From: Echria macrotheca | Taxonomy: Eukaryota > Ascomycota > Sordariomycetes > Sordariales > Schizotheciaceae | Reading direction: 5' to 3' | Length of the DNA stretch: 64,000 nucleotides | Assembly (NCBI GenBank): GCA_030411725.1 | Contig: MU839840.1 | Location: 1,161,699-1,225,698, forward strand | Part shown: one piece after another, positions 19,922-30,608 of the stretch | How the letters are laid out: every line of letters begins with the position of its first letter | Numbering within the stretch: the stretch's first letter is position 1 | Position numbers and translations under genes: made by a program | Notes under the pieces: model-generated | Database searches by the model: none | What the model saw: only the letters and a program-made list of their open reading frames with translations | What the model was told of the DNA's origin: nothing

Positions 19922-21235
19922 GGCCTGCCGGACGATGTGAGATTCAGGTCGACAACATCCCTCTTGCTGCGGAACAGCGTACAATGCCGGTTCTTAGCCT
20001 CGGCTAGTGTGGATCAGTAAGCTTTTCTTTTCTGTCGATGTGGTTACAGAACGGTCGGGACCGTGTCGCCGTTCGTGGCATCTCCAAGCTCGGGCTAATG
20101 GTGGCCGAGAGGTTGGGCTACATGTAGCACATGGGGTCAGCAACGAAGGCATCCCTGCCCAACGTCATGTGAGCTCGAACAGCTGCGCAACAACGGTCGA
20201 CCCTGCAAGAAGGATGAGACTCTCGGGACAACAGGGCCGGGGAAAACGACGGCCACAAAACCGATGTGAACTTTTGGGCTAGGTCGTTGAGTCGACACGA
20301 ATCACAAATGCCCATTTCTGCGGGCTTCGGACCGAAAGGAATGTCCGCCATTTGTCGTTTCTCGGTTCTACGGATACATGTAGCCGACGGGCATTTTCAA
20401 GAAGTCGCTGAGACTACAAGACTTTGTTCCAATCTATTATTCCGCAGTCTTCGATCTCATCTTGCATGGTTATCCACGTCCACCGACCAAAGGAGCACAT
20501 CACATACGAAACACCACTGCATAGGTACTCACCTATACCTAGGACTATTTCTACAATAGAACACTAAGATGAATCTAGCCTTACGCTACCATTTTGCTGC
20601 AGCTAGCTAGAACTTGCAGCTAGCAACACTGTACTCACCAACCGGCCAAAGCAGCTAGCAGGTAGTGGGCGCCTAGGCCCATCCGAGCTCCATCACAGCA
20701 GTCAAGATGGATAGAGAGGACTTCCTAACCGCACTCAACTCCCGGACCGGTTACAAAGACTTCAAAGTCCACCGATACAGCTTTGAGGTGTTGTACAGAA
20801 CCGACCACCGCAAACGTACCCCTTTAGCCTGATCTCAGTGGAGCACCTCTACCCCCATCCCTTACCGCCGTGCGGGGGACAGAAATTCCACCTGTCAGCG
20901 CGATCCCGGATTGCTGACCCGTCGTGTGGAGATGGTCGGCAGCTGCAGCACATGCGGAGGAGGGGACGACAGGGGACAATCACTGGTGCGGATGGCTTCT
21001 CCAGGGACGCAAAGCAAGTTCAAACCCGGAATCTCGTGGTCGGTAAAACATGGGTGGTTATTCCCATCTTCGGCTCCATGTGGCCGATCGGCGTATTGCT
21101 GCCACCCTGTCGACCGGTAAACACACTGACGGGCTGTCGGTGTGTAGTCGAAGGTCGTACCGAGTACATATCTACAATGAGACGCCCCCAGTCTAGACCA
21201 CCGATCCACAACTCCCTATTCTCCACCCTCCCATC
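19922..21235. other. Shared divergent promoter of GH31-2 and MFS transporter
   Basis: 1.3 kb between two divergent genes. It carries several GGCTAA/GGCTAG motifs (19994 minus, 20002 plus, 20093 plus, 20277 plus, 20575 minus) and a short CTAGG/ACCT-rich patch near 20520-20545. A 41-codon frame at 20707-20832 is not recognisable. Confidence 0.55.
19994..20007. promoter_or_regulatory. Inverted GGCTAA/GGCTAG pair, possible XlnR/Xyr1 site
   Basis: TTAGCCTCGGCTAG contains GGCTAA on the minus strand and GGCTAG on the plus strand, 2 bp apart, 73-86 bp upstream of the second GH31 ATG. GGCTAR is the known core of the fungal xylanolytic regulator XlnR/Xyr1. Binding is inferred from the motif and its place in a sugar-use cluster. 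Confidence 0.4.
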
Positions 21236-23076
21236 ATGACGGACAAACACGACGACGGCATCCACGTCGAGCGCGCCGACGACGGTGGCACGCTCAGCCA
21301 CCTGCAAGATGCAGCGCTCACAGACAAGGCCCTCGCCAACGGGGCGCTCGAGGCGACAGTCCAGGAACACAGCATGGGCTTCCTGCAAGCCCTCAAGACC
21401 TACCGGCGCGCCGCCTTCTGGTCCATGCTCATCTCGGCCTCGGTCATCATGGAGGGCTACGACGTGACGCTGCTGGGCTCGTTCTACGGGTACCCATCCT
21501 TCCGCGAAAAATACGGCGAGTTCCTCAACGCGGAGTCCGGCTTCCAGATCTCGGCCGACTGGCAGACCAAGTTCAACTGCCTCGGCGCTTTTGCTAATAT
21601 CGTCGGCGCCGTCGGCAACGGCTGGGCCACGGCCCGCTGGGGACACAGGCGCGTGCTGATGACCAGCCTCGTCGCGCTGACGGGCTTCGTGTTCATCTCC
21701 TTCTTCGCGCCGAACCTGCAGGTTTTATTGCTGGGCCAGTTCCTCTGCGGCATCCCCTGGGGCGTGTTCGCGACCACGGGCCCCGCGTACGCCGCCGAGG
21801 TCACGCCGCTGGCGATCCGCGGCTATCTGACGGCCTACGTAAACCTCTGCTGGTGCATCGGCCAGTTCATATCCGCCGGCGTGCTGAAAGGTCTCGTCTC
21901 CAACACGACCGAGTGGTCCTACCGCATCCCGTTCGCGATCCAGTGGATCTGGCCGGTGCCGCTCTTCGTCGCCGCCCTGCTCGCGCCCGAGTCGCCCTGG
22001 TACCTTGTGCGGACGAACCAGCTCGAAGCCGCAAAACGGTCCCTCGAGCGCCTGTCGGAGCCGGACCACGAACTAGACTACGACGCGACCATCGCCATGA
22101 TGGTGCACACTAATAAGCTCGAGATCGAGGAGCGCGCCGGCGTGACGTACTGGGACGCGTTTAGGGGTACGAACCGGCGCCGGACCGAGATCGCGTGCAT
22201 GGCCTTCCTGTCGCAGATCACCAGCGGCGGCGCGCTGTGCTACAGCGGGAGTTTTTTCTTCCTGCAGACGGGCATCAGCGCCGACGCGGCGTACGGCATC
22301 TCCCTCGGCGGGACGGGGATTGCGTTCGTGGGCACGATCATCTCGTGGTTTTATATCCACCGCTTCGGGAGGAGGCGGATCTGGCTGGTGGGCTTCGCGT
22401 GTCTCGTCATGATTCTGTGGACGATTGGGTTCCTGGCGCTGCCGGTGCAGACGCTGAAGCTGGCGTGGGCGCAGTCGCTGCTCTGCATTGTGTGGCTGGG
22501 CGCGTATAGCATGTCGGTCGGGCCGATCGTGTACACGCTCGTGGCCGAGATTGGGTCGACGAGACTAAGAACGCAGACGGTGGTGCTGGCGAGGAGCACG
22601 TATTATATCGGGAATATCGTGTGCGGAGGGACGATCCAGCCGCGGTTGCTCTCGCCGGGCGCGTGGAATGCCAAGGGGAAGACGGTATGTGCCCCTGACT
22701 GTGCCCTGACTGTGAAACACCCAGTCGGATGCCGTGCGCACAGCGAAGGATGTCTTATTGCCCTCGCACGAGCATCTGGACTTACATGTGGACTCTGGGG
22801 AACTAGTAGCACTAACTCTTTGGCAACAGGCCTTCTTCTGGGCGGCGCTGGCAACGCTGACGTTCGTCTGGGGCTACTTCCGCTTATTCGAGACCAAGGA
22901 CAGAACGTTTGGAGAGTTGGATGTCATGGTATGTTTCTCCTATACCTTCTCATCAGACCGGGTACCTAGTTACTGACACATGATAGTTCCAAAAAGGTGT
23001 CCCAGCACGCAAGTCGGCCAGCTATGTGGTGGACAATGAGGAGGTCTATGTCGCGCACGAGAAGGAGGACAAGTGA
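21236..23076 (+). CDS. MFS sugar transporter (alpha-glucoside/maltose permease-like)
   Basis: Twelve-helix major facilitator sugar porter of 545 aa in the plasma membrane. Exons 21236-22684, 22830-22928 and 22987-23076, with GTATGT donors; the first intron has a CTAAC branch. Landmarks are EGYDVTLLGSFYGYPSF in helix 1, the loop motif GNGWATARWGHRR, RGYLTAYVNLCWCIGQF, PESPWYLV, and the second loop motif HRFGRRR. The pattern matches fungal alpha-glucoside/oligosaccharide permeases more than glucose porters. Next to two cytosolic GH31 enzymes it probably imports xylosylated or alpha-linked oligosaccharides; this is inference. Confidence 0.9.
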
Positions 23077-23135
23077 CGACAAGTTCAGTCTCGTTTCAAC
23101 TATTTCCAAGCGAATGTATCAAAAGTACCTTTATA

Positions 23136-23172
23136 GCTACCTACTAGGTACCTAGGTACCTAGGTAGATAGC
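23136..23172. repeat. CCTAGGTA-type tetranucleotide island
   Basis: Alternating CTACC/TAGGTACC units in the 3' spacer after the transporter gene. Similar islands lie at 33280, 51171 and 59230. Confidence 0.5.
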
Positions 23173-23244
23173 CAACAGAAATCCTTTAGAGAAAAAAAGG
23201 GGCAATGAAATCAAACAGACAGCAACCCAAGGGACCAAGCCCCA

Positions 23245-24546
23245 TCAAGCCTCCACAGTATCAACATACAAATGCCCCTTATACGCCTCAGGCACCGTAT
23301 CCCCCGCAACCTCGACCCCCTCCAAAAAGGCTCTAATCTCCCTCTCCTCCTGATCCGTCAACTCCACACCAGCAGCCTCACAATTCTCCTCCAGATACTT
23401 CATCTTCTTCGTCCCCGGAATCGGAAAAATATCCCCCCCCTGCTTCAAAAGCCACGCAATCGCAAGCTGCGCGCTCGTGCATCCCTTTTTGGTCTCCGCA
23501 ATCTCCCCAAATTTTTTGACGAGCTCCGCATTGCGCGCCATATTCTCAGCGCTGAAGCGGGGCATCATGGCCGCCCTGGCGTCGGCGAACGCGGTCGTAT
23601 CCCCCAAAGCAAACGTCGACGTGACCATGCCGCGGCCGAGGGGCATGGCTGCGACGACGGCGACGCCGAGCTCGCGGCAGGCGGCGAGGAGGTTGGTGCC
23701 TGATGCGGATTCGATGTCCCGCACGAAGGGGGAGTAGTCTGTCTGGACGGCGGTTACGGGGGCGATTTTTGCGGCGCGGCGGAGGGTGGTGGAGGAGGGG
23801 CCTGAGAGGCCTATGTGTTTGATTTTTCCTTCTCTGTTTTATTTGTATACATTGGTTAGACGAGTGGGAAGGGGATGAGGTGGAAGGGGATGGGGGAATG
23901 GGTGGACGAACGCTTGTAGCTCGGCTAGGGCCTTCATGGTCTCCTCGATGGGGGTCTTGGGGTTCATCTGGTGGACGTAGTCTGGTCGTCATATTAGGGA
24001 TGGACTGAGTTGGTGTCAGAGGAGAAAATGGGAGACAAACAGAGGTCGATGTAGTCGATGCCCAGCACGCGGAGACTCTCCTCGCAAGCCTTCTTGGTGT
24101 ACGCGTATGAGCTGTCAATCTCGTTATAGCCCGCCGCGCCCTTGACGTAGCCGAACTTGGTGGCGAGGAAGATGTCGTCGCGCTTGCCGGTGCGCTTGAA
24201 CCACCTGCCGATCAGCTCCTCGCTGTCGCCGTAGAGGCTGTTGTCGTTAGCGGTGGTGGTCGTCTATGTGTACAAGCCCAGACGATGGGGGCGGGTTCAT
24301 CATATCAACCGCCATCCAAGTGTGTGACAAAAAGAGGGAAAGGCTTGAAAAGAAGATGACGTACTCGGAGCTGTCCCAGAATCGAGCACCCAGCTCATGA
24401 GCACGATCAAGGATGGCAAACCGCTCCTCATCGCTGGGGAAGGCGCCGTAGACGGTATACGACAAGCCCATCATGCCGTATCCGATGGCCGGGACCAAGG
24501 GGCCATTCTTGCCCAGTTTGCGGAGAGGAATGATGGGGGAAGACAT
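23245..24546 (-). CDS. Aldo-keto reductase (YakC/AKR13-like)
   Basis: NADPH-dependent carbonyl reductase of 345 aa. Exons (5' to 3') are 24365-24546, 24041-24237, 23912-23981 and 23245-23833. The joins restore FWDSSDLYGDSEELIG, IDLYYVHQMNP and ALAELQAEGKIKHIGLSG, all hallmark AKR segments. Catalytic Asp, Tyr and Lys (SSDLYGD, ATKFG) and His (YYVHQ) are present. The coenzyme-binding end includes FPIPGTKKMKYLEENC. The start is the ATG at 24546 (MSSPIIPLRKLG). It lies just past the sugar cluster and converges on the transporter gene; a link to pentose metabolism is possible but unproven. Exon 4 goes from C-rich to G-rich on the coding strand. Confidence 0.9.
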
Positions 24547-25128
24547 ATTGCTAGTTTGCTCAAGTGGGAGCACGAGATATTCTATGCTGTGTATGTGTTG
24601 ATCAGTTCTCTAGTGCTGGTCATCGAAGGAAACTCAACCCGTCTTATACCGGAGATACGGACTGTTGAACAGTCCGATAGACCCTTGGCTCCGTAAAACC
24701 CGCGGACCCCGAAGCTATTGGTTTCTAGGTTCACAGTCACTGTGGTGTTGTCGAATCTGACGGACCAACCACCTACCATTCCTTCCGCATTGGGTCTGTG
24801 TTGCTGATGGGAACCAATCATGTTGTCAGCTTTCCGACGCCGGCAGGAGCGGGGGTGATGGAAGCCGCCCCTGAACGGCGGTCCGACCAATCCAAGACTG
24901 TTATCAAATGGCCGGGGATCCAAAGATGTGTATCTGTGTTCCACGCAGCTCGGATGGGGACCCCGATAATTATTGTCGGACGGCACAGGATGACATCCGA
25001 ATGAATGAAAATATGGTGGCTCTCTGGAGCTGAGAGGATCTGCTAAAAAATGAGAGAATGACAATTGCCCCTTCTAGGACTACCTGGGTAAACTGAGAAC
25101 TTATTCTTTTTAGATGGTGGACATGACA
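24547..25128. other. Intergenic
   Basis: About 580 bp between the 5' end of the AKR gene and the 3' end of the CFEM-GPCR gene. No supported gene or repeat was seen. Confidence 0.5.
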
Positions 25129-26837
25129 TCAGGTCCGTTGCTGCTTCCCGTCGGTACTTGGGAGTACTAGTTCCGTTGCGCTTGCATAGCTCCCCGCGTC
25201 GTTGGATCCCTCGTCATGCGACGTCTTGTCCATCCCCGCTGTCGTGACGGCAGTCTCCTTGACGACTAGGATCCCTCTTCCGCCATTATTCCCACTCTTT
25301 CGATTGGTCGACTTGTCGAAGGTGCCGCTTTCTTTATACCCCGGACCCGTACCCATTTCATACCCCGTCGTATCCGTAATACGCGGGATCAGTCGACGGA
25401 GAATCAGCCGGAAACTGGGCAGACAAGGGCAAATAACTCCAATGTCGATCTCGAGTACCGACCAGAGAGTGACACTAACAAGATCCCCTGAAGGGGTCAG
25501 CTGATACGGCCTGAACAACAACAGGTTTACTCACTAGTAGGGTTGACTGCCCTGGTGAATTCGGGGATGGTTTTGAGCCGGATGAGACTTATGATCATCA
25601 CGCTGCCACTGTTAGCAAAGACCAATAGTTGTTACCTATGAGACATACCAAATACCGACGCTGAACATCAGACCTCCCATAATCTTCTTTTTCCAGTGCA
25701 GCTGCAGGGCCATGAGCTGAGGGAACGGCAAGGCCAATAGCCAGGCATCAAAGACAATGCCGGTGATAGCAGCGGCCCATGCCAAGGCGTTGACGTCGCC
25801 ACATTTGTGTCCGTCCTCCAACCTTTCCCACAACGTCCAGAAGGATTCGACGGGCTTGCATTGAAAAACCACAGCGAAGAAGAAACTCAGGTTGTAAAGA
25901 ATGTTAGCAAGCATGGTATACTGCAAAATCGTGCCGATTTTACTCTTTTGGTTAGCCGGAAAGACCCTGAGGTAAAACAGGATGATAGATGCCCTTGTGA
26001 GGAATCGAATGGCCGTGTAGAGCAGCATGCTCGCGTAAAAGATCTGGAAATCATATAAGCATTCCTATATGATTTCCCAGCAACGTCATATTACCTGGAC
26101 GATTTCCGTAATATTGTCTTGGTCGACAAACCACATATCTCTTCCCAACCCGAGGTCAACAGCTGTGCCAAGGTCAGTGCTTCAGATCACAAAAAGCCGG
26201 GTGTGAACGTACACCTGAAAGTGATGACCGTTGCCGCGATGCATCCTACCTACGACCTGTCAACTATGTCATGGCTTGTATGTGGGGGGGAATCTACCAT
26301 GGCGATGAAGTTGCAGAGGTCATCCCACCAAAAGAAGGCCGATGTCAAGACTCGAGCTAGAATACGCAATACAACAGCGAGACTGGCAAGGCCGATAAAC
26401 ACGGAAAGCGCTGGCACGATGTCATCGTCGACTTCGACCGGAAATGTGCAGACATGGTGCGTAATGTTCTTGGTGGCTGCGAAGCGCTGTTAGCGCTACT
26501 CGCGGACTAGGGTTCGTGCTGTGCTCTTTTCTCACTCAGAGTCTCTCGAACCGTGCAAGCCGACATGACACATGCAGTTGCTTGCGTCCAGATGCCCTCG
26601 TTAGGACATATGCAAGCGATGTCGGTGATGTTGCACCCCCCCACGCGGATCGAATTCTGTAGACACACACGCTGGTTCGAAGCGAATCAGCCAACGCAGC
26701 GGACTCAAATGGAGTGAACTTACAGAGCAGTCCGGCAAAGCCGCCACGGCATCGCCGTAGGAAAGGGTGGCTGTGGCGACATGTGACAGGGCGACAATGC
26801 TCAAGCCAACGGCACATGCAATCCTGATAAAGCCCAT
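25129..26837 (-). CDS. CFEM-domain GPCR-like membrane protein (Pth11-like)
   Basis: Surface receptor-like protein of 453 aa. Eight exons (5' to 3'): 26724-26837, 26536-26671, 26298-26476, 26213-26249, 26095-26162, 25649-26043, 25535-25608 and 25129-25487. Signal peptide MGFIRIACAVGLSIVALSHV. The extracellular CFEM domain has the ordered cysteines LPDCSRVC, GGCNITDIACICP, ACVMSACTVRETL and HHVCTFP. Membrane helices of the fungal rhodopsin/Pth11 type follow (LSVFIGLASLAVVLRIL, GLGRDMWFV, FYASMLLYTAIRFLTRA, FQCKPVESFW). The cytosolic tail is Gly/Ser/Thr-rich. Exon 4 is a 37-nt micro-exon placed by its GTACGT donor and frame. Pth11-type receptors sense surfaces or hosts; the ligand here is unknown. 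Confidence 0.85.
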
Positions 26838-28202
26838 GACGCCGGAGGATGCTGGGCACGTTGTCGGCTTCAATGTCCAACAACGCAAATGCAAGGAGGT
26901 CGGCGAGGTAACGAAGCAGCAGCTGGGGAAAGTGGGAACTCAACCCGCGGGCGCGGTATGGGCGGGAGCGGTCCATCTTCAACGAGTCCACGGTGCCTAG
27001 AGCCAAGCAAGGGCGGAGCAGACGGCCTCATGGGTTCCATGTGTCTGGCGGAGAGTATTGAATGGCAGGTGGATCAAAGATGGCCAGATCGGCCATGGCA
27101 GCTGGTTTGGGGACAGTGAACCTGGATGGGGTATTCTATGCCCGGCTTGGAAGCGTCCGTTAGCGGCGGGAATGGCAGAAGCTCAAGCACGCAGTGCCTT
27201 GAAAATGGTCTGGTCTAGCACCTCGGCCAAAGCCGAGGCACGTGGGTCCAGATAAAAATCCCCTCGAGGGTGGGGTGAAGTACCTTAAGTTCGAGTGCTG
27301 AAACAGCTAAGATAAGGTAGCGATTTTGGATGTTATTGGGCTGATGAGCATCTGGGTACCCGACGTTACGTTCTGTATGGCACCTCCGAACCCAATGAGT
27401 TCGTTAACGCAAGAGGGGTGCCGTTCTGTTACCAGCGACCCGGGTTGCGTTGTCGACGAGGATGCGAGGGGACGATCACCTGCAGGCTCAATGCCGATAG
27501 CTCGGGACCTGCCAAGCCTGTCGAATCCACTCTTGCAATATACATCAGCCTAGAGTTTGTTCTAGAAGCTCAGGCGGCGGTTGTTTGCCACGATTGCAAC
27601 GTCGCGATACTATTGCTTCCCGATACGACATTGGTGTCCAATTCCAAAGCAAAGTACGCACTCGATCTGTTATCTCAAGCCCGTCCGATTTCCCGATGGT
27701 GGACGCTGGTTGTGGGGACCACATTTGGCCATACAAATGGCCGATAACTCCACCGCAGAGGGGCGATTAAGGCACGCAGCCGTAAATCGACCGACATCGT
27801 GCTGCTCTTGCTCCACTGGACATTTCCTTCGAAGCTGGACGGAAGGCGCCACGCGGTTCGTAGTGGCCGAGAACGGAAGAGCAAGCATTGGTCCAATGTT
27901 ATCTGTGGTCGACCCAGACGGGTCGGTCATGTCGGTGATATGCATCGAGATCTCTTGTGAATCAGTAATATCAGGCTGGGTATCGCAAATCATTCTATCT
28001 AGGGCTCTTCATTATCATCTCAGGCATCTCCGGCCAAGCAACACGTCGTCTCATCGTCCAGCCCGACCAATTCCGAATTCATCGACCACGGTGTCTCGAA
28101 GAAGGCTCCAGGTAACCCACGCATCAAACTCCAAGGAATAACCATACGAAACAACGCAACCCGTATAACACCCCACGTCTAAACCATTCAATCAATGAGC
28201 CG
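26838..28202. other. Long intergenic stretch, no supported gene
   Basis: About 1.4 kb between the CFEM-GPCR promoter and the 3' end of the b561-like gene. Overlapping frames of 60-186 codons occur on both strands around 27.4-28.1 kb, but none has a recognisable domain, clear start or splice logic. Confidence 0.5.
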
Positions 28203-29181
28203 TTAAACTCTCGGCGCCCGGTTCCGACTCCCCCTCGAGCCGCTCGTCGATCTCGAAATCCTCCGGTCACTGTGGCTGTCACTCCTCCGCGGGACGTTCT
28301 TGGCGCCCACCATCGGAGCCGGGACCGCCCTGGCAGGAGGCGCATTCGCCTCCCTCCGGTTCCTCCTCAGCCTCAAGATCTCCGCCGCAATGGCAACGAG
28401 CATCCAAAGGGACCACATGACGGCGGCGACGATGATGTAGATGCGCTTCTCCGAGGCCGAAGCTGCCGCAAGGTTCAGACCCAGGCCGCCGTTGATGATG
28501 CCGATGGTGATACCAATGCGGCCGTTGAAGATGTGCAGGTACGACCAGACTTGGCGGCGGCCGAAGCGCTTGAAGCGGTTGTGGTGGATATAACCCAGAA
28601 GCGGCTGGATGAGGAGGGAGACAAGGGTGATGATACCGATGATCGGGTGGTATTTCGTGGCCTCGTTGGTCAGCAGGCTGCCCCCGCCAAAGGGAATGGC
28701 GATGTAGGTGACAAGGTAGATGCCAAGGCCGGCGCCTGCAATGTAGACCAGGAGCGCCACCATCTGAAAGAGTGCGTGCGTCCAGACAGCGAAACGACCG
28801 GGAATGATGCGCATCAGGATGGCGCCGAGCGGGAAGAGGACCACCATGGCCAGCGAGCAGATGATGCCGTGGATGCCCCGGTAGTACGATGCGCGCTCAA
28901 CGTCGAAGCCGAGGAAGCTCCCGCTAGGAAATCCATTGTTGCCGTTGCCGCTCCCACCGAAACCGAACCCGTTGTTTCCTCCGGACCCATCCGACCCCGA
29001 ACCGGATCCGTAACCCGGAGGGCCGTAACCTCCATACCCGCCAAAACCACCCGGCGGCCCATACGAGTGGACGACCATCGCAAACGCTACCCCGGTCAGC
29101 GTGTTACTGTCAACGAGATGCTGAAATGAACTTACCGAGACACAGAAGAGTAGCCATCCTGCTACCGAATAAGCGATCCAT
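28203..29181 (-). CDS. Cytochrome b561-like membrane protein with Gly-rich N-terminus
   Basis: Integral membrane protein of 309 aa, probably a haem-dependent transmembrane electron carrier. Exon 1 is 29136-29181 (46 nt) and exon 2 is 28203-29086; the join completes a signal peptide (MDRLFGSRMATLLCLAFAMV). A Gly/Ser/Asn/Tyr-rich region of about 50 residues follows. Four His residues sit in or near helices as in cytochrome b561: YRGIHGIICS, WTHALFQMV, KYHPIIGI and WSYLHIFNGRIGI. There is no DOMON domain, which often precedes this module in fungi; the Gly-rich segment takes its place. The C-terminus is basic and Ser/Arg-rich. Confidence 0.82.
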
Positions 29182-30608
29182 TGTGTGTGTTTCTCTGAGA
29201 ATAAAATGCGAGATCTTTAGAGAAAGGGACGGGCCGAAATTGGCGCCCGAAGGGCCTGGGGGAAGGCTGCAAGATATACCGGAGTAACTTGGGGAACACC
29301 ACCAACGAACCCCGGCCGCCTCATAAACAACCCGGTTCCCGTCCCCCAAGGCTGTCGGGATTAACTCTGTGACGAGGAAAATTCCCGATGACGATTGGTG
29401 GCTCAGCTGTCTGATCTCCCTCTTCCTTCTTCCCGCGGAGGCCCAAGCTTCGTTTCTTCTCAAGTGGTCCTTCCCTCTTGTTAAAATCCAACCCCCCGCG
29501 GTTTGCCAGAAGTCGCGATCAATTACCCGCGACGATTTTGACTGGCCCAGTTTGTTTGAGGGAAGGGAAAAGCCGACACGTCAGCCACGGCACACGGCAC
29601 AGCCCAGCGCCGTCTCGCCGCCCTTCAGCATGCATGGCGCTGCATAGTGGCACTTTTTATCGCGGGGCAACCCCCAATCACGGCGGGGCTGGTGTGCCGT
29701 CAATCGTCGGTCCCGACGGTCGGGCAGTCGGTCGTTCGGCCGACATGGCTGGTCAACCCGTCAATGCAACGTTTGTAACACTCAAAAGGCCCAACCTTCT
29801 CTGCATCCCGTGTTGGTTCCGGGCTGGGCACATCTTGGCCTAGCTTTCGTTTGGCCCATCGGTGTTTCGACGGCATTTCGCCGATGGAGGGACAACGCGG
29901 CGCCATGCGAAGGAACGAAGGCAACCCCGCCAGATGAAGGGCTGAGAGCTGAGACAGCGCAGCGGTGACTCAGTACGCCATCATCGATGATTCACGCGCG
30001 CGGCCGTTTGACGTTGACGCAGCACGCACGGCAGCGAGAGACATGGTCCGCATTGCAGCAGTTTGCAGCAGTTCGTATTGCCGGTCAACCTGATGTCAAG
30101 CATCAATCAGCACGACAACACAACTTCTTTGGTTTGACAATCGAGAGAGGGGCACGACTTGAGTGAGAAAGAGTGGGTCTGGATCTGGCTTACATAAGTG
30201 CACACACCATCCGGGAGCCGCCACCCCCTGAAACCAAATGCCCCACCCATCCACACACGTTCCAACCAAGCCAACTTCAATCCATCGGCCCGCGACGCGT
30301 CGTCTTGCTCGCCATGCCAAGGTTTGGATCAGGATATCTCTGTTGTCGCTGCTAACCAAGATTACATATACCATATACACTAGCGAAAGACGCATCTGGT
30401 GCAGCCCGTCTATCCTCTCGGACTACGACAAACCCGAAAGAAAAAGCTACCAGTGATGCCCGGCCCCGCGCCAAATTACCCGTCAAAAAACCCACGTCCA
30501 ATATGTACCGGTATATCGAAACCTAAAGGCCTGCAACTGACTGGAAATTATAAAAGCACAAAGTACAGTACAAAGTACAGTACTTCTAGTCGACTCTATT
30601 TACACAGC
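29182..30608. other. Long intergenic stretch, no supported gene
   Basis: About 1.4 kb between the 5' end of the b561-like gene and the 3' end of the GH72 gene. It holds a promoter and a 3' UTR. A short tandem ACAAAGTACAGT lies near 30558-30585. No gene was recognised. Confidence 0.5.

Noticed and set aside
20707..20832. 41-codon frame starting MDREDFLTALNSRTGYKDF
   Set aside because: Too short to support and no family recognised, although it reads like protein; may be a gene remnant.
27418..28141. Overlapping frames of about 105-186 codons
   Set aside because: No domain, no start context, and both strands are equally open.
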